From Xanthobacter tagetidis (lineage in GTDB: Bacteria; Pseudomonadota; Alphaproteobacteria; Rhizobiales; Xanthobacteraceae), in assembly GCF_003667445.1 (NCBI RefSeq), contig NZ_RCTF01000008.1, forward strand, positions 1 through 64,000: DNA of 64,000 nt. Direction: 5' to 3'. Positions 44,107 to 52,241 of this stretch are shown in pieces. A program made the translations under genes and the position numbers. A model generated the notes under the pieces. That model saw only the letters and a list, made by a program, of their open reading frames with translations, did not search any database and had not been told where the DNA came from. Every line of letters begins with the position of its first letter. Position 1 is the stretch's first letter.

Positions 44107-44679
44107 TTACTTGGGCTTGGCGTCCGCCGCCACCGTCATCTTCACGACCTTGTCGGGATTGCTCACCGTGCCGCCCTGGCCGGTGCCCTTCTTGATCTTG
44201 TCCACGAACTCCATGCCCGACACCACCTCGCCCACCACGGTGTACTTGCCGTTCAGGCTCGGCGTCTCGTCGAACATGATGAAGAACTGGGAATCGGCGC
44301 TGTCGGGCGAGGTGGCCCGCGCCATGCCGACGACGCCGCGCTTGAACGGGACGTTGGAGAATTCCGCCGGCAGCTTCACCCCGGAGCCGCCCGTGCCGGT
44401 GCCGGTGGGATCGCCGGTCTGGGCCATGAAGCCCTCGATGACGCGGTGGAACGGCACGCCGTTGTAGAAGTTCGCGCGGGTCAGTTCCTTCAGGCGCGCG
44501 GCATGCTTGGGCGCGAGGTCTGGGCGCAGCTTGATCACCACGCGGCCATAGGCCGTGTCGAGATAGAGCGTGTTTTCGAGATCGGGCTTGCCCTGGGCGG
44601 CGGCAGGCAGTGCCGTGGCCAGCGCCAGAGTGAGGGCGACCGCCAGAGCGGCGCCGAGGCGGCCGAGAACGCTTCGCAT
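44107..44679 (-). CDS. Periplasmic peptidyl-prolyl cis-trans isomerase (cyclophilin)
   Basis: A 190-residue cyclophilin with a signal peptide (about 1-28, LGAALAVALTLALATALPAAAQ). Catalytic region FYNGVPFHRVIEGFMAQTGDPTGTG; SADSQFFIMFDETPSLNGKYTVVGEVVSGM. It differs from its neighbour by a Val in place of the Trp in the TVxGE segment. It lies upstream of the cytoplasmic copy and downstream of coaD, all on the minus strand. Confidence 0.94.
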   Translation of the reverse strand: MRSVLGRLGAALAVALTLALATALPAAAQGKPDLENTLYLDTAYGRVVIKLRPDLAPKHAARLKELTRANFYNGVPFHRVIEGFMAQTGDPTGTGTGGSGVKLPAEFSNVPFKRGVVGMARATSPDSADSQFFIMFDETPSLNGKYTVVGEVVSGMEFVDKIKKGTGQGGTVSNPDKVVKMTVAADAKPK

Positions 44680-44734
44680 GAACTACTCCTTCAAGAGCCT
44701 TCCAGGATCCGGAAAGGCGGGTGGCGGGCCGCGC

Positions 44735-45253
44735 TCAACGCGGAAACTTGTCCTTCAGCCGGGCCAGCACCGCCGGCGGCACGAAGGGGGCGACGTCGCC
44801 GCCCATGGCGGCGATCTGCCTGACGAGCGTGGCGGTGATGGGGCGCACGCGCGGCGAGGCGGGCAGGAACACGGTCTGGATGTCCGGCGCCATGGCGCCG
44901 TTCATGCCGGCCATCTGCATCTCGTAGTCGAGGTCGGTGCCGTCGCGCAGGCCGCGGATCAGCAGGCTCGCGCCCACCTCCTGGGCGGTCGAGACGATGA
45001 GGTTGCCGAAGGTGATGGCCTCCAGCACCGCATTTTCCTCGGCGGCGACGGGGCCGCACACCTCCTGGAGCATGGCGAGGCGCTCCTCGGGGGAAAACAG
45101 CGGCGCCTTGCCGGGATGCACGCCCACCGCCAGCACCAGCCGGTCGGCGAGCCGGCAGGCCGAGCGCACCACGTCCAGGTGGCCGTTGGTGAGCGGATCG
45201 AACGAGCCGCCATAGATGGCGGTGCGCGGGGTGTGGGATGGCTTGTCGCTCAA
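44735..45253 (-). CDS. coaD: Phosphopantetheine adenylyltransferase
   Basis: A 172-residue enzyme of coenzyme A synthesis. Nucleotidyl-transferase motif [16 protein letters not shown] (TxGH), [21 protein letters not shown] and the ISSTLVR-equivalent [16 protein letters not shown] are present. The start is a rare TTG (45253) with GAGG 8 bp upstream; no better start gives the full N-terminus. A 231 bp divergent gap separates it from pabB and shows no clear operator. Confidence 0.96.
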   Translation of the reverse strand: MSDKPSHTPRTAIYGGSFDPLTNGHLDVVRSACRLADRLVLAVGVHPGKAPLFSPEERLAMLQEVCGPVAAEENAVLEAITFGNLIVSTAQEVGASLLIRGLRDGTDLDYEMQMAGMNGAMAPDIQTVFLPASPRVRPITATLVRQIAAMGGDVAPFVPPAVLARLKDKFPR

Positions 45254-45484
45254 GGGCTTCGGCCTCGTTGCCCGAATTCGGGTCGATCAGTCGGATCGGC
45301 GAGAAGCGTTAGCCGCCCCGTGTCGCCGACGCAATGCGCATGTCCGTATTCGCTGGCGCGTGGATCGCGGCTCCGGCCGGACGGGGCACGCGCTCCGTCT
45401 CCGGCAGCGATTGTGCTTCGCAGCGCGCGCGGCCATGGTGCGCGCTCAAGCCGCGACGCAGCGAAAGAATCGGTCTCACCGCCC

Positions 45485-46879
45485 GTGCACGTCATCGCGT
45501 TTCCCTATGGCGAGGCCCTCGCCGCCTTCTCGGCCGTGGCGGACGACCCCTTCTGCGCCTTCCTCGACAGCGCCGCCGCGGGCGATCCGCGCGCGCGCTG
45601 GTCCTACATCGCCACCGACCCGTTCGCGCTCATCACCGCCGATGCCGCGGGCACGCGGGTGGACGGCCGCCCTGTGCCGCACGACCCGTTCTCCGCTCTG
45701 GAGGCCGCCCTCGCGGCGCAGGCGGGCGACGACCTGTCCGGGCCGGCGCCGTTCCGCACCGGCGCGGTGGGCTTCCTCGGCTACGAGCTGGGCCGCCATC
45801 TGGAGCGCCTTCCCGTCCCGCACGCCTTGGGTCCCGCCGTTCCCGAGATGGCGTTCGGCCTCTACGACGTGATCGCCGCCTTCGACCATGCGGAGCGGCG
45901 CGCCTTCATCCTTTCCAGCGGCCGCCCCGAAGCCGACCCCGCGGCCCGGCAGGCGCGGGCGCAGGCGCGGGGGCGGTGGCTCTGTGACCGGCTGGCCCGG
46001 GCGCCCGCTGCCCCGCCCGCCCCGGACTGGCGCGCCCGCGGCCGGTTCGCGCCCGAGCGCCCGCGCGCGGCGGTGGAGCAGGCGGTCGGCCGCGTCATCG
46101 ACTACATCCGCGCGGGCGACATCTTTCAGGCCAACCTCACCCACCGCATGGCGGCGGACGTGCCGGACGGCCTCGGCGACCTGGAGCTCTATCTGCGCCT
46201 GCGCGCCAGCAGTCCCGCCCCGTTCGCCGCCTTCCTGAGGTGCGGTCCCGGCCTTTCGGTGATGAGCGCCTCTCCGGAACGCTTCCTCAGCCTCGCGCCG
46301 GACGGCCTCGTGGAGACCCGCCCCATCAAGGGCACGCGGCCGCGCGGCGCCGACCCGGCGGCGGATGCCGCCATGGCGCGCGCGCTCATCGCCTCGGCCA
46401 AGGACCGGGCCGAGAACCTGATGATCGTCGACCTCATGCGCAACGATCTCGGCCGGGTATCGCGCACCGGCAGCGTCCGGGTGCCGGTGCTGTGCGGCCT
46501 GGAGACCTTCGCCAGCGTGCATCATCTGGTCTCGGTGGTGGAAAGCACGCTGAAGCCGGGCCTCGGCCCGGTCGACCTCTTGCGCGCCTGTTTCCCCGGC
46601 GGCTCCATCACCGGCGCGCCGAAGATCCGCGCCATGGAGATCATCCACGAACTGGAGAGCGCCCCGCGCGGCGTCTATTGCGGCGCGGTGGCCTGGATCG
46701 GCTTTGACGGCGCGATGGATTCCTCCATCGTCATCCGCACCATCACGCGGGCGGGCGGCACGCTGCTGGCCCAGGCGGGCGGCGGCATCGTGGCGGATTC
46801 CGACCCGGCGGCGGAATATGAGGAAAGCCTGGTGAAGCTCGCGCCACTGCTGCGCGCCCTGTCGGGAGAGGACCGATGA
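45485..46879 (+). CDS. pabB: Aminodeoxychorismate synthase component I
   Basis: A 464-residue chorismate-utilising enzyme. GDIFQANLTHR, SASPERFLSL, VETRPIKGTRPRG, LMIVDLMRNDLGRVSRTGSV, and FPGGSITGAPKIRAMEIIHELE are the family motifs; the PIKGT motif marks PabB against TrpE. GTG 45485 is chosen from the homologous N-terminus. It makes 4-amino-4-deoxychorismate for folate. Its stop overlaps the lyase gene (ATGATG), so the two act together. Confidence 0.93.
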   Translation: MHVIAFPYGEALAAFSAVADDPFCAFLDSAAAGDPRARWSYIATDPFALITADAAGTRVDGRPVPHDPFSALEAALAAQAGDDLSGPAPFRTGAVGFLGYELGRHLERLPVPHALGPAVPEMAFGLYDVIAAFDHAERRAFILSSGRPEADPAARQARAQARGRWLCDRLARAPAAPPAPDWRARGRFAPERPRAAVEQAVGRVIDYIRAGDIFQANLTHRMAADVPDGLGDLELYLRLRASSPAPFAAFLRCGPGLSVMSASPERFLSLAPDGLVETRPIKGTRPRGADPAADAAMARALIASAKDRAENLMIVDLMRNDLGRVSRTGSVRVPVLCGLETFASVHHLVSVVESTLKPGLGPVDLLRACFPGGSITGAPKIRAMEIIHELESAPRGVYCGAVAWIGFDGAMDSSIVIRTITRAGGTLLAQAGGGIVADSDPAAEYEESLVKLAPLLRALSGEDR

Positions 46880-47667
46880 TGCTCTGGCTCGGCGACCGGC
46901 TGACGGCGGAGGAGGCGGCCCGCATCTCCCCGCTCGACCGCGGCTTCACGCTGGGCGACGGGCTGTTCGAGACCCTGCGCCTGTCCGGCGGCGCGGTGCT
47001 GCGGCTGGAGGCCCACCTTGCGCGCCTCGCCGCCGGCGCGCGGGTGCTCGGCCTGCCCATGCCCAGCCTCGACCTTGGCGCGGCGCTCGCCGCCACCGCG
47101 CAGGCGAACGGCCTTTTGGACGGCGTGCTGCGCCTGACGCTGACCCGCGGCACCGGCCCGCGCGGCGTGCTGCCGCCGGCCGCCCCCTCCCCCACCCTCG
47201 TCATCGCCGCCGCCCCCGCCGGCCCGGCGCTGCCGCCGGCGCGGCTGGTGATCGCTGAGACCACGCGGCGCAACGAGCTATCGCCCTTGGCGCAGGTGAA
47301 GTCGCTGAACTATCTCGACGGCATCCTGGCGCGGCAGGAGGCGGCGCGGCGCGGCGCCGACGACGCGGTGCTGCTCAACACGAAGGAGCGCGTCGCCGAG
47401 ACCACCATCGCCAACCTGTTCGCTCTGATCGACGGCGCGCTGGTGACGCCGCCGCTCGCCGACGGGGTCCTGCCCGGGGTGATGCGCGCGGCGGTAATGG
47501 CCGAGGGGGCCGAGGAGCGGCCGCTCGGCGCCTTCGACCTTGAGCGGGCGGGCGAGATCTTCCTCACCTCGGCGCTGGGCATCCGCAGCGTAAGCGCGAT
47601 CGAGGGCCGCGCCTTGTCTTCCTTCGCGACGGCCGAACGGCTGCGCGCGCGCATTCCCGGTGCCTGA
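46876..47667 (+). CDS. pabC: Aminodeoxychorismate lyase (class IV aminotransferase fold)
   Basis: A 263-residue PLP enzyme. ISPLDRGFTLGDGLFETLRL, the PLP lysine in QVKSLNYLDGILARQEA, and DDAVLLNTKERVAETTIANLFAL are typical for class IV aminotransferases. Directly coupled to pabB, so conversion of aminodeoxychorismate to p-aminobenzoate is the likely reaction, rather than branched-chain transamination. Confidence 0.92.
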   Translation: MMLWLGDRLTAEEAARISPLDRGFTLGDGLFETLRLSGGAVLRLEAHLARLAAGARVLGLPMPSLDLGAALAATAQANGLLDGVLRLTLTRGTGPRGVLPPAAPSPTLVIAAAPAGPALPPARLVIAETTRRNELSPLAQVKSLNYLDGILARQEAARRGADDAVLLNTKERVAETTIANLFALIDGALVTPPLADGVLPGVMRAAVMAEGAEERPLGAFDLERAGEIFLTSALGIRSVSAIEGRALSSFATAERLRARIPGA

Positions 47668-48242
47668 TGGCGCCGCCCGTGCTCGCGACCGAGCGCCTCC
47701 TGCTGCGCCCCTGGCGGCCGGCAGACCGGGAGGGCCTGTGGCGCATGCAGTCCGACCCGCGCACCATGGAATTCCTGATTCCGGTGCCGGACCGCGCGGC
47801 GAGCGATCAGGTGGCCGATCGCGCCGAGGCGTACTTCGCGCGCCACGGCTTCGGCCTGTGGGTGGTGGAGGCGCCGGGCGTGAGCGATTTCGCCGGCTAT
47901 TGCGGCCTGGTCCATGTGCCCTATGCCGAGCACTTCACCCCGGCGGTGGAGATCGGCTGGCGCTTTGATCCCGCCCTCTGGGGCCGGGGCTACGCCACCG
48001 AGGCGGCGCACGCGGCGCTCGCCTTCGGCTTCGATCGGCTGGGGCTCACCGAGATCGTCGCCATCACCGTTCCCGCCAATGCCCGCTCGCGGGCACTGAT
48101 GCAGCGGCTCGGCATGACGCACGACGAACGCGGCGACTTCGACCTGCCGACGACACCGGAAGGCCACCCGCTGCGGCGACAGGTGCTCTACCGGCTGAAG
48201 GCGGGCGGAGCCGCCCAGGTCTGCCGTCGCCCTCCGGCATGA
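47667..48242 (+). CDS. GNAT-family N-acetyltransferase (RimJ/RimL-like)
   Basis: A 191-residue acetyltransferase beginning on the last base of pabC. LATERLLLRPWRPADREGLWRM, VEIGWRFDPALWGRGYATEAAHAAL (acetyl-CoA binding) and ITVPANARSRALMQRLGM fit the Acetyltransf_3 group. Substrate unknown; co-transcription with pabBC is probable but may be fortuitous. Confidence 0.9.
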   Translation: MAPPVLATERLLLRPWRPADREGLWRMQSDPRTMEFLIPVPDRAASDQVADRAEAYFARHGFGLWVVEAPGVSDFAGYCGLVHVPYAEHFTPAVEIGWRFDPALWGRGYATEAAHAALAFGFDRLGLTEIVAITVPANARSRALMQRLGMTHDERGDFDLPTTPEGHPLRRQVLYRLKAGGAAQVCRRPPA

Positions 48243-48288
48243 CCGGCGGGGCCATGGGACGTGCCGGCCTCCCCGGCGCCAGGAATGG

Positions 48289-48311
48289 ATGCTCCGGTCA
48301 AGCCGGAGCAT
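48289..48311 (+). repeat. REP-like palindrome, copy 5
   Basis: Perfect 9-bp arms ATGCTCCGG and CCGGAGCAT with the loop TCAAG, followed by GACG. Inner stem and loop are identical to copy 2. It lies between the convergent acetyltransferase and KDPG aldolase genes and may serve as a shared terminator. Confidence 0.65.
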
Positions 48312-48357
48312 GACGCGGCGCGGGAGTGACGGCGGCGTCCGATCTGCGCGATTCCCC

Positions 48358-49005
48358 TCAGTCGAACCTTGCGGCGCGCGGGAGCGCGGCGGCGGCGGCG
48401 GCGAGGTCGCGCACCTTGGCGAAATCGCCCGCGCGGATGGCGTCCTGCGGCACCACCCAGGAGCCGCCCACCGCCACCACGCTGGGCACCGCGAGATAGT
48501 CGCCCACATTCGCCGGGCCGATGCCGCCGGTGGGGCAGAAGCGCAAATGCGGCAGCGGGCCGGCGATGGATTTCAGGAACGCCGCGCCGCCGGAGGCCTC
48601 CGCCGGGAAGAATTTGAGCACCTCGAAGCCCATCTCGGCGAGGCGCATGGCCTCGCTCGCCGTGGCGCAGCCCGCCATCACCGGAATGTCGAGGCCGGCG
48701 AAGGCATCGGCCAGCGCGGGCGTGGTGCCCGGGCTCACCAGGAACTGGGCGCCCGCTTCAAGCGAGGCCTCGATCTGGGCGCGGTCGATCACCGTGCCGG
48801 CGCCCGCGATCGCGCCCTCGACCTCCGCCGCCACGATGCGCACCGCCTCCAGCGCCACCGGCGTGCGCAGGGTGATCTCGATCAGCGGCAGCCCGCCCTC
48901 CACCAGCGCCCGCGCCAGCGGCACCGCATCAGCGAGGCGCTCGATCACCACCACGGGCACCACCGGCGCCCTGGCGAGGAGGGGAAGCGGATTGGGCAGG
49001 CTCAT
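48358..49005 (-). CDS. eda: 2-keto-3-deoxy-6-phosphogluconate (KDPG/KHG) aldolase
   Basis: A 215-residue class I aldolase. VVPVVVIERLADAVPLARALVEGGLPLIEITLRT, GAGTVIDRAQIEASLEAGAQFLVSPG, the Schiff-base Lys in FEVLKFFPAEASGG, and RFCPTGGIGPANVGDYL are family motifs. It splits KDPG into pyruvate and glyceraldehyde-3-phosphate in the Entner-Doudoroff and hexuronate pathways. It stands alone; no edd or sugar-acid gene is adjacent. ATG 49005 is chosen, since the upstream extension crosses the promoter. Confidence 0.95.
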   Translation of the reverse strand: MSLPNPLPLLARAPVVPVVVIERLADAVPLARALVEGGLPLIEITLRTPVALEAVRIVAAEVEGAIAGAGTVIDRAQIEASLEAGAQFLVSPGTTPALADAFAGLDIPVMAGCATASEAMRLAEMGFEVLKFFPAEASGGAAFLKSIAGPLPHLRFCPTGGIGPANVGDYLAVPSVVAVGGSWVVPQDAIRAGDFAKVRDLAAAAAALPRAARFD

Positions 49006-49045
49006 GGACTGGGGTCTCCGGCGGGCATGGGGCAGGGCTTGCACA

Positions 49046-49057
49046 CTAGTATACCAA
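49046..49057. promoter_or_regulatory. UxuR/GntR-like operator upstream of eda
   Basis: CTAGTATACCAA matches the hexuronate-regulator palindrome TTGGTATACCAA at 10 of 12 positions and is 41 bp upstream of the eda start, in a small AT-rich island. Regulation of eda by a GntR-type sugar-acid repressor would be sensible; this is a pattern match only. Confidence 0.4.
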
Positions 49058-49105
49058 TGCGGCGCGCGCGAGCCTGTTCCGGGAGGGCTGGACAAAGGAG
49101 ATGAT

Positions 49106-49128
49106 ACACTATATCAAAATAATAGTGT
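49106..49128. promoter_or_regulatory. AT-rich inverted repeat in the znu promoter (Zur-box candidate)
   Basis: Perfect 7-bp arms ACACTAT and ATAGTGT around a 9-bp AT-rich centre, the most AT-rich patch for several kb. It lies 18 bp upstream of the ATG of the His-rich leader gene of the zinc-uptake operon. Size and symmetry suit a Fur-superfamily site, so Zur is the obvious candidate, although the arms differ from published Zur boxes I know. Confidence 0.45.
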
Positions 49129-49145
49129 CCTCAGTCGATCGTGCC

Positions 49146-49508
49146 ATGCCCCTCGCCGCCTCGCCCGTACCGCGCCCGCTCGCTCCCGAAGGTTCTGAGC
49201 ACGCCGGGAGAACGACCCTAGGGAATGTGCCGCACCCGCACGGCGACCACCCCGGGAGCCAGGAAAATTCCGGCTTCACGAATCTCGGCCATGGGCACGA
49301 CGGCCACTCCCACGATGGCCACTCCCTCGACGGCCACTCCCATGATGGCGACAGCCACGACACCCATCACCACGCGCCGCGCCGCTCTGTTGGCCCCGCA
49401 GTCCGCCCTTCGCTCCTGCGCCTGTCGCTGGCGGGGCGGCTCGCCATCGCCGCCGGCCTGCTGACACCGCTTTGGATCGCGGTCTTCTTCGTGATGGGCG
49501 GCCCATGA
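49146..49508 (+). CDS. His-rich single-span membrane protein leading the znu operon
   Basis: A 120-residue protein: a Pro-rich N-terminus, a His/Asp/Gly/Ser repeat region (about 41-77, units of the form GHSxDGHS followed by HHH), a basic linker, and one C-terminal membrane segment (LAIAAGLLTPLWIAVFFVM). The ATG at 49101 would place the operator palindrome inside the gene, so 49146 is preferred. ATGA overlap with znuC supports expression. It probably binds zinc at the membrane as a sink, sensor or donor for the importer. No named family recognised. Confidence 0.8.
   Translation: MPLAASPVPRPLAPEGSEHAGRTTLGNVPHPHGDHPGSQENSGFTNLGHGHDGHSHDGHSLDGHSHDGDSHDTHHHAPRRSVGPAVRPSLLRLSLAGRLAIAAGLLTPLWIAVFFVMGGP
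49302..49361 (+). repeat. 15-bp tandem repeat coding for the His-rich segment
   Basis: Four adjacent 15-bp units (first three begin GGCCACTCCC, the fourth is diverged) encode GHSHD, GHSLD, GHSHD and GDSHD. The repeat is in frame, so unit number can change without breaking the gene and would tune metal-binding capacity. Confidence 0.8.
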
Positions 49509-50269
49509 GCGCGCCCGCTGATGCCAGCGCCAAGGCGCAGATCGCGTTCAGCGACCTGACCCTGGGCTATGAGCGCCACCCGGCCGTGCACCATCTCTCG
49601 GGGACGGTGCATGAGGGCACGCTGCTTGCCGTGTGCGGCCCGAACGGCGCCGGCAAGTCGACCCTTCTGAAGGGAATCACCGGCGCGCTGCGCCCGCTCG
49701 GCGGCGGCATCGACCTCAAGGGCCTGTCCACCCGCGACATCGCCTACCTGCCGCAGGGGGCGGAGATCGACCGGTCCTTCCCCATCAGCGTCTTCGACAT
49801 GGTGGCCATGGGCCTGTGGCGGCGTGCCGGCCTGTTCGGCGGCATCGGCGCGAAGGACCGCGAGCGCATCGAGGCGGCGCTCGCCGCCGTGGGCCTGCAG
49901 GGCTTCGAGACGCGGCCCATCGGCACGCTCTCGGGCGGCCAGATGCAACGCACCCTGTTCGCCCGCCTGCTGCTCCAGGACGCCCGCCTCATCCTGCTCG
50001 ACGAGCCGTTCACCGCGCTCGACGCCTCCACGGTCGCCGACCTCGTCGCCCTGGTCGGGCGCTGGCACCGGGAGGGCCGCACCGTGATGGCGGTGCTGCA
50101 CGACTTCGAGATGGTGCGCCAGACCTTTCCCCAGACCCTCCTGCTCGCCCGCGGGCCGGTGGCCTGGGGCCCGACGCGGGATGCCCTCTCGCCCGAGAAC
50201 CTGCTCAAGGCCCGCCGCATGGGCGAGGCCTGGCACCAGGACGCCACCTCCTGCACCCGCGCGGCCTGA
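49505..50269 (+). CDS. znuC: Zinc ABC importer ATPase
   Basis: A 254-residue ATPase of the metal ABC family. Walker A GPNGAGKST, Q-loop IAYLPQGAEIDRSFPISVFDMVAMG, signature LSGGQMQRTLFARLLLQDARLILLDEPFTALD (signature plus Walker B) and switch HDFEMV are intact. It starts in an ATGA overlap with the His-rich gene. Zinc rather than manganese is inferred from the His-rich partners and the CobW gene. Confidence 0.92.
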   Translation: MSAPADASAKAQIAFSDLTLGYERHPAVHHLSGTVHEGTLLAVCGPNGAGKSTLLKGITGALRPLGGGIDLKGLSTRDIAYLPQGAEIDRSFPISVFDMVAMGLWRRAGLFGGIGAKDRERIEAALAAVGLQGFETRPIGTLSGGQMQRTLFARLLLQDARLILLDEPFTALDASTVADLVALVGRWHREGRTVMAVLHDFEMVRQTFPQTLLLARGPVAWGPTRDALSPENLLKARRMGEAWHQDATSCTRAA

Positions 50270-50303
50270 GCCGCACGACACTGGACCCGGAAGGCCCCTC
50301 GTC

Positions 50304-51176
50304 ATGACCGCCTATGAGGTGCTGGTCGCGCCGTTCGCCGAGTTCGAGTTCATGCGCCGCGCCCTTGTCGGCGTGCTGGCGCTGTCGCTCGGCGCCGGGC
50401 CGGTGGGCGCGTTCCTGATGCTGCGCCGCATGTCGCTGACGGGCGATGCGATGGCGCACGGCATTCTTCCGGGTGCCGCCATCGGTTTTTTGATGAGCGG
50501 CCTCAACCTCTTCGCCATGACCATCGGCGGGCTCATCGCCGGCCTCGTGGTGGCGGTCGGCGCCGGCGTGGTCGCACGCGCCACGCAGATGAAAGAGGAC
50601 GCCTCGCTCGCCGCCTTCTACTTGATCTCCCTGGCGCTCGGCGTGATGATCGTCTCGCTCAGGGGCTCGAACCTCGACCTTCTGCACGTTCTGTTCGGCA
50701 CCGTGCTCGGCATCGACGACGCGACGCTGCTGCTGATCGCCGGCATCTCAACCGTGACCCTGGCGACGCTCGCCGTGATCTGGCGCCCGCTGGTGCTGGA
50801 ATGCGTCGATCCCACCTTCCTCGCCTCGGTGAGCCGGGCGGGCGGGGCGAGCCACATCGCCTTCCTGTCGCTGGTGGTGCTCAACCTCGTCGGCGGGTTC
50901 CATGCGCTCGGCACGCTGCTCGCGGTGGGCCTGATGATGCTGCCCGCCGCCACCGCCCGCTTCTTCGCCCGCGACCTCACCGCGCTGGTGACGCTCGCGA
51001 CCCTGGTCGCCGCCGCCTCGGGCGTCGCCGGCCTGCTCGTCTCCTATCACCTGGGCGCCCCCTCCGGTCCGGCCATCATCCTGGTCGCCGGGTGCGCCTA
51101 TGCCCTCGCCGTGCTGTTCGGCCCGGTGGGGGGACTGATCGGCCGCCTCGTGCCGCGCCGCCATCTCGAAGCCTGA
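50304..51176 (+). CDS. znuB: Zinc ABC importer permease
   Basis: A 290-residue ABC-3 family permease with about eight membrane segments. RRMSLTGDAMAHGILPGAAIGFLMSG and LRGSNLDLLHVLFGTVLGI are typical; VLNLVGGFHALGTLLAVGLMMLPAATARFFA is the C-terminal signature. It lies 34 bp after znuC and 11 bp before znuA. Confidence 0.93.
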   Translation: MTAYEVLVAPFAEFEFMRRALVGVLALSLGAGPVGAFLMLRRMSLTGDAMAHGILPGAAIGFLMSGLNLFAMTIGGLIAGLVVAVGAGVVARATQMKEDASLAAFYLISLALGVMIVSLRGSNLDLLHVLFGTVLGIDDATLLLIAGISTVTLATLAVIWRPLVLECVDPTFLASVSRAGGASHIAFLSLVVLNLVGGFHALGTLLAVGLMMLPAATARFFARDLTALVTLATLVAAASGVAGLLVSYHLGAPSGPAIILVAGCAYALAVLFGPVGGLIGRLVPRRHLEA

Positions 51177-51187
51177 AAGGAAGCCGC

Positions 51188-52138
51188 ATGGTCTCCCGTC
51201 GTCTCGTCCTCGCCGCGTTCGCGGCGCTGCCTTTGCTCGCCGGCCCCGCCGGCGCCCAGGAGGCGAAGATTCCCGTGGCCGCCTCCTTCTCCATCCTCGG
51301 GGATTTCGTGAAAGAGGTGGGCGGCGACCGCGTGGCGGTCTCCACCATCGTCGGCCCCAACGGCGACGCCCACGTCTACCAGCCGACCCCGGCCGACGCG
51401 AAGACGCTCGCCGCCGCCAAGGTGGTGTTCGTCAACGGCCTCGGCTTCGAGGGCTGGATGGAGCGCCTCACCAAGGCTTCCGGCACCAAGGCGAAGATCA
51501 TCGTCGCCACCACCGGCATCACCCCGCGCGAGATGGCGCACGAGGACGACCACGACCACGGCAAAGACAAGAAGGGCGGCAAGAAGGAGGCGCACGGCCA
51601 CGACCATGGCGCCACCGATCCGCACGCCTGGCAGTCCATCGCCAACGGCAAGATCTATGTCGCCAACATCCGCGACGCGCTGATCGCCGCCGACCCGGCC
51701 GGCAAGGACGCCTACACGGCCAACGCCGCCGCCTACACCGCCAGGCTCGACGCCCTCGACGCCGAGGTGAAGGCGGCGCTCGCCAAGATCCCGGCCGACC
51801 AGCGGCGCATCATCACCTCGCACGATGCCTTCGGCTATTTCGGCGCCGCCTACGGCGTGGAGTTGATCTCGCCCGAGGGCGTCTCCACCGAGAGCGAGGC
51901 GTCCGCCAAGGACGTGGCGCGCATCATCCGCCAGATCAAGGCGGAGAAGATCCCGGCCGTGTTCCTGGAGAACGTCACGAACCCGCGCCTCATCGAGCGC
52001 ATCGCCAAGGAGACCGGCGCCAAGATCGGCGGCGAGCTCTATACCGACGCGCTCTCCGATGACAAAGGCCCGGCGAGCACCTACATCCTCATGATGCAGT
52101 CCAACGTGCGCACCCTGAGCTCGGCACTGTCGAGCTGA
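51188..52138 (+). CDS. znuA: Zinc-binding periplasmic protein of the importer
   Basis: A 316-residue cluster A-I binding protein. Signal peptide about 1-23 (LAAFAALPLLAGPAGAQ). Metal ligands expected at the His in GDAHVYQPTPAD, TDPHAWQS, TSHDAFGYF and the acid in the C-terminal region. A His/Asp/Lys-rich loop (about 119-141, HEDDHDHGKDKKGG and HGHDHG) is typical for ZnuA as against manganese binders. It supports zinc specificity. Confidence 0.94.
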   Translation: MVSRRLVLAAFAALPLLAGPAGAQEAKIPVAASFSILGDFVKEVGGDRVAVSTIVGPNGDAHVYQPTPADAKTLAAAKVVFVNGLGFEGWMERLTKASGTKAKIIVATTGITPREMAHEDDHDHGKDKKGGKKEAHGHDHGATDPHAWQSIANGKIYVANIRDALIAADPAGKDAYTANAAAYTARLDALDAEVKAALAKIPADQRRIITSHDAFGYFGAAYGVELISPEGVSTESEASAKDVARIIRQIKAEKIPAVFLENVTNPRLIERIAKETGAKIGGELYTDALSDDKGPASTYILMMQSNVRTLSSALSS

Positions 52139-52241
52139 ACGGCGCGCCGCGGGCGGGACATCCGGCGGCAGGCGATCGCGCCTGCCGCCTTTTCGGCATC
52201 CGGGCGCCTGCCCCGCAGTGCCGACAAGACAGGTGGAACAC

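Noticed and set aside
49302-49361. CRISPR-like repeat array
   Set aside because: Units are 15 bp, directly adjacent without spacers, and encode an in-frame His-rich peptide.
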